Part shown: positions 10,401-16,540 of the stretch, piece by piece
Layout of the letters: each line of letters begins with the position of its first letter
Numbering within the stretch: the first letter of the stretch is position 1
From: an uncultured Bacteroidales bacterium
GTDB taxonomy: Bacteria; Bacteroidota; Bacteroidia; Bacteroidales; UBA4417
Assembly (NCBI GenBank): GCA_903878265.1
Contig: CAIRHD010000117.1
Coordinates: forward strand, 1 to 32,593
DNA: 32,593 bases
Reading direction: 5' to 3'
Notes under the pieces: generated by a model
Database searches by the model: none
Told to the model about the DNA's origin: nothing
The model's input: the letters and a program-made list of their open reading frames with translations, nothing else
Position numbers and translations under genes: made by a program

Positions 10401-11003
10401 TTTACAGTTGTTATGAGCATCGGTTGTTGAGGTAATTGTAAGAGCAGTTGTGTTTGTTGCGATATGGTTACCAGTATAAATGCCAACAGTGGTCTGGCCA
10501 TTCGTTTTATTTAGAAGGATTGAGCAGTTTTTTATAGTTACATTCTGGCAGCCGTCAAAAGGTGCAACATTATTTTTTTTAACCAATGCATAACCCCATT
10601 CAATAGAGTTGTCAGCCGAAATATCAATTCCATCAACGGTAACGTAATCGGTACCGGCAATCATAAAACCGGCATCTGTTGTTGAGTTTCCTGTACCGGA
10701 AACCACATTTATTTTAGGATTCACTGCGCCTCCGGGCACTTTCCTGAAAACGATGGGCGAAGCAGCGCTGCCCGTAGTAGTATTTATAATATATCTGACT
10801 ACACCCAGGTTTTCGGATTCTATATACCCCGAAGCAATATCAAAAGTAACTCCGGGAGCAGTTGTGCCGTTGAGGTTTAATGCTGAGATTGCATCGACTA
10901 TTTTAGCATAATCGCCAGGGATGGTTTTGGTGCCGGTTATTGGTTGGGCACTTACGCCCGCTAGTAGCAACGAAAAAATAATCGCAAAACAGATTGGTTT
11001 CAT
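4401..11003 (-). CDS. Giant secreted right-handed beta-helix protein with C-terminal dockerin domain, 2,200 aa
   Basis: The start is taken at 11001-11003 (MKPICFAIIFSLLLAGVSAQ, a clear signal peptide), because a TAACTTTG -7 box lies at 11045-11052, upstream of it but downstream of a longer possible start at 11090. Three modules each open with a cap such as TIPGDYAKIVDAI (about residues 20, 908 and 1534) and continue into long stretches of parallel-helix rungs (INNNTI, NISNNTV, LTLDNNEF). A beta-sandwich-like linker lies near residues 754-900 and an Ig-like one near 1398-1530. The last ~65 residues hold two calcium-loop repeats, GDTNNDGIINAMDL and SDLSGDGIVDALDL, of dockerin type I. It is probably exported to the surface; a glycan- or matrix-binding role is inferred only. 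No catalytic residues can be assigned, no T9SS tail is present, and no cohesin gene is visible. Confidence 0.85.
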   Translation of the reverse strand: MKPICFAIIFSLLLAGVSAQPITGTKTIPGDYAKIVDAISALNLNGTTAPGVTFDIASGYIESENLGVVRYIINTTTGSAASPIVFRKVPGGAVNPKINVVSGTGNSTTDAGFMIAGTDYVTVDGIDISADNSIEWGYALVKKNNVAPFDGCQNVTIKNCSILLNKTNGQTTVGIYTGNHIATNTTALTITSTTDAHNNCKFFGNTISNVSNGIGLNGYNAPSPYSLFDQNNEVGLDAANIISDYGNTYSPVGIFANYQQNVNISNNTVTSATPAYASSGFYGIELLTASAVSAIVNNNTISINCSNAVNVYGIYSSFGASGATNTISINNNTIQNCVYSGVNGCTFYGVFNSITGSSSLPAMVNINNNNIHDITAQGTGYLYALEAGSASNLNINGNQIYNITKSGNANLYGITGHTGTITINNNSIHDLTTTTGTGYIYGLYDNASPANETYTNNIISNLIHNSTGEVYGMYLNTAAGTRNCSFNTIHGLSSAGGAVSGMYQAYSTPFINGNNIYDLTSTTSAGIVNGIYIDGGTNPVVSNNFISDLKTPQATNTNAIRGIYKRSGNVGYCHYNTIYLDASSSSTSTFGTSGIYADTYWNVELKNNIVVNTSIPVAITGPAFTVAYRRSNSTISSYSSTSNNNCFYAGTPGPNNLIYFDETNGDQSVALYKVRVSPREAASFSELPPFVSIAAHNFHITPGTPTAIESSVVKITSPVPIPADIDNDIRWGETGYSGTGTAPDAGADEGNHTNLPTMTFQSASLTQQTAFVFAGNTNQAILRIKVSVYGGPTPLSATQFIVNANGTTDIGDINVSPAKIYYTSNSSYFGLGILFGSATPTLTNFNINGNQLLTNGDNYFWLVYDLKQTALTGHFIDGECVGINISGSVKTPAITAPEGKREIYGPMSGTYLVGVGNSYPNFQTLSDAIVHLNNRGLSGPVVLSLTNTASIPYNAANGEIFPIMVNEIPLSSAINTVTLKPASGKDPIISGNSTTSTFFINGTDYFIIDGSNSGNTTRSLIIENISTGNYTAGLQISTGTNSLGANHNTIKNCKIRGGGTEAANWGICALSVGSTIAVTGADNDYLTLDNNEFTKGYYGVFLGGTTGNVMDNLTITNNTIGSDDVNYYNRHCGAYLTNTLGTFTNNDIKGVVATINGTYNSYGLYLAPGVKNMTFAKNKIHSIGSASSSKNGTALAIDLASAGNNVTIANNTIYNILGNGSSNLYSYGTCGIKIIGYSTNVKIYYNSVYLSGKISNPTSTSDASAALFIWSSASQIDIRNNIFINSIENTTGVSKAYAVYSEAPGSSFTALDYNDYLVSGNEGIFGYLTSDKTSLAAWKSAIGKDVNSISADPDFNSLPNLQPYGGSAVLDLCPALSVTDDYNNVTRTVPTSMGAFEHGSDVSAPVILYQPLYNTHSLGARILTVNIQDYHGSVPVSGSGLPRLYWKINSNQYSIVSGVWISGNTYQFTFGAGVSSGNTVSYFIVAQDTVSNPNVGCYPSTSASGFGSNPPSCSVYPSNPSTYSIVPALSGIKNIPGDYPNLTGASGLFADMNSKTLTGNLTVNIVGNLNEDGTNVLNEINVEDTSFHLSIIVPGSIYRTITGNYQGTLIRFNGADGVSLNGNGKLKIANNSTGPAVVLDLTNGSNNNLIKGCRFLCGSNNLTSSNTGIKLSGPNFNNTIQNDTISKCYYGIYIDGIYWNQSAGNKIYNNVIGTNTASDYIWQTGIYALYQDGLVISGNEVFNVISNSSPKGIYTEGITNSIIEKNFLHDIYYNGSSYDGASGITFKALNATPNITLRNNVIRRMAGLGDCPNAADYNTIPAGIKLFGNATSGINVYYNSVYMVPDPVYGQYYNNEWTTALEIGAGVSGINLVNNILQNSVGERSALSITSYCYSIYCKSATSPFATINNNIYFTSNCDNNYVGLVGTAKPPVNNKNLAAWQAFTGQDAQSLNIDPLYTSVSNMMPQASSPAIGAGFLLAGTVDDDYLGHLRGNPTTIGAYELTAAASKTLNVTVLLEGLYKGGGKMRPAMDANGPHFGNATADLITIELHSSVAGNFSSKLYSTTALLDTNGFVQLSTPSGLNGSYYIVVKHRNSIQTVSSNPVSFSSTSINYNFTNSASSAYGNNLKTLGGGKYGVYTGDTNNDGIINAMDLNGIGNDASGFIQGYVTSDLSGDGIVDALDLIQADSNAANFVSAHTP

Positions 11004-11044
11004 AAGATAGTGTATTTGGCTGGTTGATGAGGTAAACTTCAGGC

Positions 11045-11052
11045 CAAAGTTA
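11045..11052 (-). promoter_or_regulatory. Candidate -7 box (TAACTTTG) for the beta-helix/dockerin gene
   Basis: This is a full match to TAnnTTTG on the minus strand, 41 bp upstream of the chosen ATG. It supports the start at 11003 rather than 11090. Confidence 0.5.
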
Positions 11053-11194
11053 TTTATTGCGCGCCTTTTTAATTGAAACTCATGTTTCAAAATATATAAC
11101 TATTGTTGCATATATAAAATAAATGCAAAACGAAATAATTTTTATTCTATTAAATATGAATGTATTACAAATATTATTGATATTTTAACCAGCT

Positions 11195-14179
11195 TTAGCC
11201 AGCCTTGCCCATATACTCACTCGGCGTCATAAGGTACACTTCCCGGAAGCATTTTGAAAAATACGAAAGGCTGTTGAAACCCACCGAATACATAATTTCC
11301 GAAATGTTCCCCGATTTCTGATCCATTAATTGTGCCGCCCTTTTCAACCTGATAATCCTGATAAAATTGCTGGCCGGCTGTCCGGTAATGGCTGTTGCCT
11401 TGCGATGCAGTTGGCTCCTGCTCATGCCTAAGGTTTTCGCAAAAAACTCCACATCCAGATCGGGGTTATCTATATTGTTTTCAATTGCTGCTATAAGTTT
11501 TTGGATAAACAATGCATCCGATGATGTTATTGATATAGATTTCGGTTCAAGTTTTAATTCTTTGGTGAACAATTCTTTAAGGTATTTCCTTTGTGCGATA
11601 AGGTTTTTAATCCTCGCGGTGAGTTCCTTCGAACTAAAGGGCTTTTCAATATAGTCGTCAGCCCCTTGGTCAAGGCCAACAATCCTGTCTTCCAGTGCAG
11701 TTAGGGCTGTAAGCATAATAACCGGAATATGCTTGGTTTTGGGGTTTGATTTCAGTTTTGAACAGAATTCAATCCCATCCATGGTGTCCATCATCACATC
11801 GGTAATCACCAAATCCGGCAAAGTTGAGGTTGCTAACTTTAGGCCTTCGCGGCCATTTGGTGCACTTGAAATCTGATATCCTTCTTTTAAAATTTCCACC
11901 AAAAATGCCCTCATATCGGGATTGTCCTCCACTATCAACAAGGAATGGGATGGTGTTTCTATGGTTTCAGCCGGTTCCTGTATGTTTTGAAGCTCCGTGT
12001 GAATAATTTCAAATTCTTGATTATGTGATAGGGGAAGCGTGTCTTTCTTGAAAGGCTTTACGTTTGCAAGTTCATTGCTGGTATATGCCCAAGTTTCGAG
12101 TGGCAACGAAACCATAAACAAGCTGCCATCACCCACCGAACTGCGAAGCGTAATTTCCCCTTTATGCAAAATTGTAAGCTCGCTTACCAAGGCCAAACCT
12201 ATTCCATATCCATCGTGAATTCCATTGGTGTAGTTGTTTAATTGGTAGAACCTTTCAAAAATCAGGCCTTGTTTTTCGGTGGGTATCCCAATTCCGTTGT
12301 CTTTAATATCAATCCTGAGGATTTTTTTGCCATTGCCAATTTTATCTGGTTCATTTGGCTGGTTTTGAACAGTATTTATATAAATGCTTAAATCAACCGA
12401 ACCGCCTGGCTGGGTGTATTTTATGGCATTCGATATCAGGTTGCTGACAACTTTTTCAATTATATCGGGATCAAAATTAGTTTCAATTTGTTCGGGAACC
12501 GTATGCTGGGCGAACGAAATATCTTTCTTGGCAGCCATCAGCTCAAACGAGGATGCAACTGCCAACACCAGGGAAACAATATCGCCTTTCACTAAGTTAA
12601 GCTTCTGGTTTCCACTGTCAATGCGTGTAAATTCCAAAAGTTGCTCATCGAGGGCAAGCAAGCGGTTGGCATTGCGGTGGATAAGTTGCAAAAGTGGCTT
12701 TTCGTTAGGTCCTGCGGTTTCGAGCAGTTTTTCGGCTGGCCCAAGCATCAGGGTAAGGGGTGTGCGGAATTCGTGCGAAAGGTTGGCAAAAAACGCCGTT
12801 TTCAAATTGTTGATTTCCTGAAGTTTGGCTTGTACCTTCCGCGCACTCTTCGATTGTAGGAATAAAAACACCACAACAACCGATACGATTACCAACAATG
12901 CTACGAATAGAACAACATATTCCCTCACCCTTTGCAGTTGCATCTGTTGTGCCGAAGTGCTGATTTTCAACGATTTTATCTGGTTGTCTTTTTCAACGGT
13001 TTCGTAGCGGGCCTGTATTTCGCTTACTTCTTTTACATTGTTTTCGTTGGTAACGCTATCGCTGTATTGTTTGAATTGCAGCGAATAGGAATACGCATTT
13101 TCATATTCCCGGATTGACGCATACGACTCGGATAGAACCCTGCATGCTTCCATCATCAAACTACGATCGTTGATTTGTTTTGCAATTTCAAAACCCTTAA
13201 GGCAATAGCTTATGGCCTTTTTATACAGCTTTGCCTTTTGGTAATCGTAACCAAGGTTGATATAACACATAGCTACATCGTAGTTGCTATTAAAACCTAA
13301 TGCGTACCCTAAGGCTTTTTCGTGGAATTCTATTGCTTTTTCCGTTTCGCCCAGGTTCATGTGTATTACGCCCAGATTGTTCAGGCATTTCTCAATTCCC
13401 CGTTTATCATCCAGTTTTTGTTTTATTTTCAAGGCTTTCACATAACATTCGCTTGCTGCTTTATAGTTTTTTTGCGCATTGTAAACAATGCCTATATTCA
13501 CATAATTAACTGATATGCCCAACTCAAAATTATTGGCTTTGTTCAGTGCCAGCGACTTGTTGTGATAGGCCAATGCAGTTGTTTCGTTTCCTTGGGCATG
13601 GTGCAACGAACCTAAGGAGTTATACAACAAAGCAAGTGAATTTTTGCTGTTGGTACCCAAAGATTCATAAATAGGCTGTGCTTCCAGTAAAACCAAAATG
13701 GCATTTTTCATATCCTTTTGCTTCACCAATAGGGTCCCTTCATCTACCAGGCAATCCGCATACGATATTTTGTCATTGCCGCGGAGGAACAACAATTTTG
13801 CCTCCCTTACATAAGCCAATGCACTGTCGGGCTTGTTGCCGTTTTTCAATAGTTTAAACATTTCATATTTGGCCTTGGCTATGCCTTTCGTATAGCCTGT
13901 TTTTGTTGCTATGGCAAGGCATTGACGGTAATATTGATCAGCAAGCACAGCATCGCTTGCAACATAACAATCCGTTATTTGTACAAGTATATCAACCTTT
14001 ATGTTTTCGTCTGTGGTTACGGTAAGTTCCGATTTTAGGCTGTCAACATTGTACGCAGTTTTTGCCGAAGCCGGTTTTGCGAAAAAAAGAAATATAACAA
14101 TCACCCATGTCGTCCATGTAAATAGGGACAATGCAGATTTGCTAAAACCTGCTAAACGCCTGTAAATAGTGCCTTCCAA
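11195..14179 (-). CDS. Hybrid two-component regulator: TPR sensor, histidine kinase, receiver and AraC-type HTH
   Basis: All parts of a one-protein two-component system are visible. An N-terminal signal anchor (VIVIFLFFAKPASA) is followed by about seven TPR units, then a membrane segment (VVLFVALLVIVSVVVVFLFL, about residue 420). The HisKA box SHEFRTPLT (His near 467) and the HATPase motifs NLISNAIKYT and DNGIGIP come next. A receiver follows with VEDNPDM, the phospho-acceptor in ITDVMMD and the lysine in IEKPFS. The protein ends in an AraC HTH (LGMSRSQLHRKATAITGQ, then VGFNSLSYFSKCFRE). The frame opens at a TTG at 14212, but a perfect TATATTTG box at 14193-14200 overlaps that start, so the TTG at 14177-14179 (EGTIYRRLAG) is preferred; this is uncertain. 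It lies just upstream of the dockerin gene in the same direction and may control it or the neighbouring surface proteins. Confidence 0.88.
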   Translation of the reverse strand: MEGTIYRRLAGFSKSALSLFTWTTWVIVIFLFFAKPASAKTAYNVDSLKSELTVTTDENIKVDILVQITDCYVASDAVLADQYYRQCLAIATKTGYTKGIAKAKYEMFKLLKNGNKPDSALAYVREAKLLFLRGNDKISYADCLVDEGTLLVKQKDMKNAILVLLEAQPIYESLGTNSKNSLALLYNSLGSLHHAQGNETTALAYHNKSLALNKANNFELGISVNYVNIGIVYNAQKNYKAASECYVKALKIKQKLDDKRGIEKCLNNLGVIHMNLGETEKAIEFHEKALGYALGFNSNYDVAMCYINLGYDYQKAKLYKKAISYCLKGFEIAKQINDRSLMMEACRVLSESYASIREYENAYSYSLQFKQYSDSVTNENNVKEVSEIQARYETVEKDNQIKSLKISTSAQQMQLQRVREYVVLFVALLVIVSVVVVFLFLQSKSARKVQAKLQEINNLKTAFFANLSHEFRTPLTLMLGPAEKLLETAGPNEKPLLQLIHRNANRLLALDEQLLEFTRIDSGNQKLNLVKGDIVSLVLAVASSFELMAAKKDISFAQHTVPEQIETNFDPDIIEKVVSNLISNAIKYTQPGGSVDLSIYINTVQNQPNEPDKIGNGKKILRIDIKDNGIGIPTEKQGLIFERFYQLNNYTNGIHDGYGIGLALVSELTILHKGEITLRSSVGDGSLFMVSLPLETWAYTSNELANVKPFKKDTLPLSHNQEFEIIHTELQNIQEPAETIETPSHSLLIVEDNPDMRAFLVEILKEGYQISSAPNGREGLKLATSTLPDLVITDVMMDTMDGIEFCSKLKSNPKTKHIPVIMLTALTALEDRIVGLDQGADDYIEKPFSSKELTARIKNLIAQRKYLKELFTKELKLEPKSISITSSDALFIQKLIAAIENNIDNPDLDVEFFAKTLGMSRSQLHRKATAITGQPASNFIRIIRLKRAAQLMDQKSGNISEIMYSVGFNSLSYFSKCFREVYLMTPSEYMGKAG

Positions 14180-14192
14180 AGTTTTTTTTATG

Positions 14193-14200
14193 CAAATATA
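14193..14200 (-). promoter_or_regulatory. Candidate -7 box (TATATTTG) for the hybrid regulator
   Basis: This is a full match to TAnnTTTG on the minus strand. It lies inside the longest open frame, which argues that translation begins downstream of it. Confidence 0.45.
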
Positions 14201-14227
14201 AGCAATATGCAATTCAGATATAGCGAT

Positions 14228-14341
14228 TTATAAATACAATTCACAGCAAATAACCAATAACCCCACCTTGTCAAACAAATCAAACGCTATTTCATTTTCA
14301 TACAAGGCATCGTTAAATGTAATTACCCTTTTGTAAGTCTC
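14228..14341 (-). pseudogene. Possible 37-codon remnant of an unknown gene
   Basis: An open frame without a start codon, directly after a TAA, reads ETYKRVITFNDALYENEI and then AFDLFDKVGLLVICCELYL before a stop. The composition is strikingly protein-like, but no family is recognised and there is no ATG. It borders the accessory island and could be the tail of a deleted gene. Chance cannot be excluded. Confidence 0.2.
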
Positions 14342-14353
14342 TTAACCCCCTAC

Positions 14354-14388
14354 AAAAAATACCCGCCTCAACGTAGCAGGGATTTTTT
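14354..14388. terminator. Bidirectional hairpin terminator, island left side
   Basis: The arms AAAAAATACCCGC and GCAGGGATTTTTT pair (bulged A on each side) around a short loop, with A and T tracts at the ends. No intact gene ends here, so it looks orphaned. It is clearly related in sequence to the hairpin at 15573-15601, including the following TTAATTC. Confidence 0.6.
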
Positions 14389-14420
14389 AATTCTATAACC
14401 ATCAATCAGCAATCTCCTCC

Positions 14421-14508
14421 TCCACACATTTTCAAATTATCTCATTTTCAAATTTTCAAATTCCACATTATCACATTAACACATTATCACATCCCCAAAT
14501 TAATAACA
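14421..14508 (-). repeat. Array of about 11 degenerate 8-bp units
   Basis: The stretch divides into consecutive 8-mers such as ttttcaaa (three times), tatcacat (twice), taacacat, ttccacat and ttatctca. Read on the minus strand the units are tttgaaaa, atgtgata, tgagataa and tgtgtgga, the same vocabulary as the plus-strand array at 27634-27753. Confidence 0.7.
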
Positions 14509-14553
14509 TATACGGATTCAACTTTTTTGTGACAAAGCGACAGTTAAAAAATG

Positions 14554-14561
14554 TAATTTTG
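14554..14561 (+). promoter_or_regulatory. Candidate -7 box (TAATTTTG) ahead of the kinase gene
   Basis: A full match to TAnnTTTG, 170 bp before the kinase ATG. A TTTTTTG tract 24 bp upstream is a possible but loosely spaced -33 element. A long leader, or loss of an upstream gene, would be implied. Confidence 0.4.
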
Positions 14562-14730
14562 CATACTTAGCTTTCAATGATTAGTCGCCTACTTACGTCC
14601 GGAATCACTTGCCAGATTTGTCGGGAATATTAAAAGAGGAGGATTTTGAAAAACGATTGCCGATTATCCTAACTTTGAATTGAGTAAGATAATGCAGAAC
14701 CGGGAATAGATATTCGAAAACAAGTAAGAA

Positions 14731-15375
14731 ATGCCTAATACCATAAAATATGAACTACGAAATGTCCTTTCAGGAAAGAACCCTATTGGCTCAGAAAATG
14801 CTATCCAAGCAATTGCCAATTACCTTAGAAGAAGCCAGGAAACAAGTGCTTTGGCTCAAACAGACAAGCACTTCAAAACAGAAGAAACAAAGAGTTTGAT
14901 AGCCTATATTGAAAAAAACAAACTTTGGACAAAAACTTTAAATTTTGAGGATTACCTATCGCAAGGGGCCGAACAGCGTGTGTATATTAAAGACGGAAAA
15001 ACAGTTTACAAACTCAACGATTCTATTTATTATGCCACCTGGTTAGATTATTTTAACAACCTGCAACTCAATAATTATTTTTTTCCTGATACCGCTTATT
15101 ATTTAAAGGGGTTTTACAAACAAGCAGATAACAATACCCTTTATGCTTTGGTAGAACAACCATTTGTTAAAGCAACAACCCCGACAAATTTAAAGCATGT
15201 AAAATTGTTTTTACAAAACAACGGCTTTATAAATACTAAAAACAACGATTATTATAACCCTGATCTAGGGATTATTATAGAAGACCTACACGACGAAAAC
15301 GTATTGACCAAGGACGGAATGTTGTATTTTATTGACACAGTGTTTTATATAAAACCCGAAATTTTATGGAAGTAG
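14731..15375 (+). CDS. Kinase-like protein of the polyvalent-protein kinase type (Kinase-PolyVal-like), 214 aa
   Basis: I recognise the sequence as the kinase-like domain described from phage and conjugative-element polyvalent proteins. A glycine-loop-like GAEQRVYIKDGKTVYKLND lies near residues 79-97, with the last Lys in the ATP-lysine position. The catalytic loop EDLHDENVL is near residue 187 and a DFG-like FIDTVF follows near 201. Here it is a stand-alone gene starting MPNTIKYEL, a form I have seen repeatedly in Bacteroidota accessory DNA. Substrate unknown; in polyvalent proteins these domains are thought to act early after DNA entry. Its stop codon overlaps a 26-codon ORF in the -1 frame. 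It ends facing the toxin-antitoxin pair, with a terminator between. Fold assignment is fairly confident; role is inference. Confidence 0.7.
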   Translation: MPNTIKYELRNVLSGKNPIGSENAIQAIANYLRRSQETSALAQTDKHFKTEETKSLIAYIEKNKLWTKTLNFEDYLSQGAEQRVYIKDGKTVYKLNDSIYYATWLDYFNNLQLNNYFFPDTAYYLKGFYKQADNNTLYALVEQPFVKATTPTNLKHVKLFLQNNGFINTKNNDYYNPDLGIIIEDLHDENVLTKDGMLYFIDTVFYIKPEILWK

Positions 15376-15446
15376 TTTTGAAAAATATTCAATATGGGGA
15401 GTTTGATTTGAATGATATTTTTCTAATCACCTCTATGAAAATATAA
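15366..15446 (+). CDS. Overlapping 26-aa ORF, probably a truncated downstream partner
   Basis: ATGGAAGTAG overlaps the end of the kinase gene, whose own stop is the TAG within it. The frame encodes MEVVLKNIQYGEF followed by DLNDIFLITSMKI and then TAA. The overlapping start is typical of translational coupling. The peptide reads like the beginning of a longer protein, so I suspect a deletion or stop mutation removed the rest; the sequence after the stop shows no continuation. Confidence 0.4.
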   Translation: MEVVLKNIQYGEFDLNDIFLITSMKI

Positions 15447-15572
15447 GGTAGATACAGTTCTGTGCGAACACTCCAATTCGCAGTAGCCTCCAATTCCCCG
15501 TCCTGTCGCGTCTTCTTTTCAGTCGCGTCTGGCCAAACATCCCCACTCAAAGGTGCATACATCAACAAAAAA

Positions 15573-15601
15573 AAATCCCCGCCACACCGTAGCAAGGATT
15601 T
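15573..15601. terminator. Bidirectional hairpin terminator between convergent kinase and antitoxin genes
   Basis: AAATCC..GC pairs with GC..GGATTT around a short loop, with an A tract upstream and TTTATTAATT downstream. It separates the rightward kinase gene from the leftward toxin-antitoxin pair, and resembles the hairpin at 14354-14388. Confidence 0.55.
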
Positions 15602-15651
15602 ATTAATTCAATAGTACCGAAAGGATTCGAGCGGTAGTAACTCCCAACTGT

Positions 15652-15764
15652 CTGCCAGCACAAATATAACTAAACATTTCACATGTTTTAACCAAGACGC
15701 AACTTAGCGGAGCGGTCTCTTGAGTGCAGCTCAAAAACCCGATTTGTTAGAGCGTTTGTTATGC
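15652..15764 (-). repeat. attC-like direct repeat, copy A
   Basis: Read on the minus strand it starts ten nucleotides after the antitoxin stop with GCATAACAAACGC, the layout of an integron cassette end. It contains the hairpin TTGAGCtgcACTCAA (15720-15734). Positions 15652-15740 match 16592-16680 at 78 of 89 bases with no gaps. The distal boundary present in copy B (GTTATGC) is not seen here, so copy A may be truncated. Confidence 0.65.
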
Positions 15765-15777
15765 GTTCGGCATTTTT

Positions 15778-16104
15778 TCAAACAAGTTGAACATAATGTT
15801 TTTCAAGTGTTACGTTGAAATGGATGTCTGCTTTCAGCGCTTTGAAAACTTTCAAAATCGTATCAATTGTCGCACTGTTTGTATTGCTTTCAAGTTTTGA
15901 TATTTGAGATTTCTGAACGCCAACAAGCTTTCCTAATTGTTCTTGTGTCAAGTTTCGTTCTTGTCGGGCAGTTTTAATCATTTTTCCCAAAACGTCCATC
16001 CGAAGTTCGTACTCATATTGGTCTCTGTCTTCAGTACCAGGTTTGCCGATATATTTATCTTTCATCTCGGCAAGTGAATATGATCTAATTTCTGTCTTTT
16101 CCAT
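15778..16104 (-). CDS. HigA-like antitoxin, XRE-family HTH protein, 108 aa
   Basis: The C-terminal half is an XRE/Cro helix-turn-helix (LTQEQLGKLVGVQKSQISKLE, about residues 53-73, followed by TNSATIDTILKVFKALKADIHF). The N-terminal 40 residues (SLAEMKDKYIGKPGTEDRDQYE) are a type seen in antitoxins paired with Gp49-like toxins. Its ATG lies three bases after the toxin stop, so the pair is an operon in toxin-first order, the usual order for HigBA. Known role: it binds and neutralises the toxin and represses the shared promoter. The gene stands between two direct repeat copies, suggesting that the pair moved, or is retained, as a cassette. Confidence 0.85.
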   Translation of the reverse strand: MEKTEIRSYSLAEMKDKYIGKPGTEDRDQYEYELRMDVLGKMIKTARQERNLTQEQLGKLVGVQKSQISKLESNTNSATIDTILKVFKALKADIHFNVTLEKHYVQLV

Positions 16105-16107
16105 CGC

Positions 16108-16449
16108 TTATTTCTTTAGTTTGTTTTCAAAATATTGATCTTTGATTCTTACAGCTCTTTCAATCTCATTTTTGGGAACTTTGTCCACTTTTTTTATGAA
16201 CCCATGAGTTGCAAAAACTAAAGTATCGGTGTTGTCCGATTTATCCCAAAAAGCAAGAAGCCGGATTTGAATTCCAGCAAATACTGTTCGAAATTCCCAA
16301 ATGTCATTTTTAAGTTTTTTGAAGAGTTTTGGGTCGTTAGTCTGTTCAGCAAGGTCAATGTTATAGAATATTTTCCTAACAGTTTTAGAATCAAGTTCCG
16401 AAATGAACTTATCGGCTTCCTCTAAAAATCTGGTTTGAAACTTTTGCAT
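16108..16449 (-). CDS. HigB-like toxin of the RelE/ParE superfamily (Gp49-like), 113 aa
   Basis: The sequence has the hallmark pattern of phage-derived Gp49-like HigB toxins: NDIWEFRTVFAGIQIRLLAFW (about residues 48-68), then LVFATHGFIKKVDKVP and the helix EIERAVRIKDQYFEN. The length fits the family. Family members are ribosome-dependent mRNA interferases that halt growth when the antitoxin is lost. The basic residues and the His-Gly segment are present, and no truncation is seen, so it looks intact. A full -33/-7 promoter lies 15 bp before the ATG, giving a very short leader. The partner antitoxin follows immediately. Confidence 0.87.
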   Translation of the reverse strand: MQKFQTRFLEEADKFISELDSKTVRKIFYNIDLAEQTNDPKLFKKLKNDIWEFRTVFAGIQIRLLAFWDKSDNTDTLVFATHGFIKKVDKVPKNEIERAVRIKDQYFENKLKK

Positions 16450-16463
16450 TTATTTTTTTTCTA

Positions 16464-16494
16464 CAAAGATAGTCACTGTTTCCAAATATAGCAA
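16464..16494 (-). promoter_or_regulatory. Promoter of the toxin-antitoxin operon (TTG-N20-TATCTTTG)
   Basis: On the minus strand TTG (16492-16494) is followed after 20 bases by TATCTTTG (16464-16471), matching the Bacteroidota TTG / TAnnTTTG pattern with normal spacing. It lies just upstream of the toxin gene. Confidence 0.65.
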
Positions 16495-16540
16495 CTTTTA
16501 ATTTTTGATAAATTTCGGATTTTCGTTTTTAAAAGGTGAG

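Larger units (their letters stand above)
14180..14730. other. Intergenic region at the left side of the accessory island
   Basis: Besides the listed promoter boxes, gene remnant, terminator and 8-bp array, 14570-14730 contains only an 18-codon ATG frame (14578 onward, MISRLLTSGITC) and several stop codons in each frame. It may be decayed coding sequence ahead of the kinase gene. Confidence 0.4.

Noticed and set aside
14276-14292. Additional attC-like box (CAAACGCTAT) left of the kinase
   Set aside because: The match stops after ten bases and the flanks do not resemble the repeat.
15389-15595. 68-aa minus-strand ORF between the kinase and antitoxin genes
   Set aside because: It runs through the end of the coupled mini-ORF, a non-coding spacer and the terminator hairpin; the translation looks composed of non-coding sequence and has no start signals.
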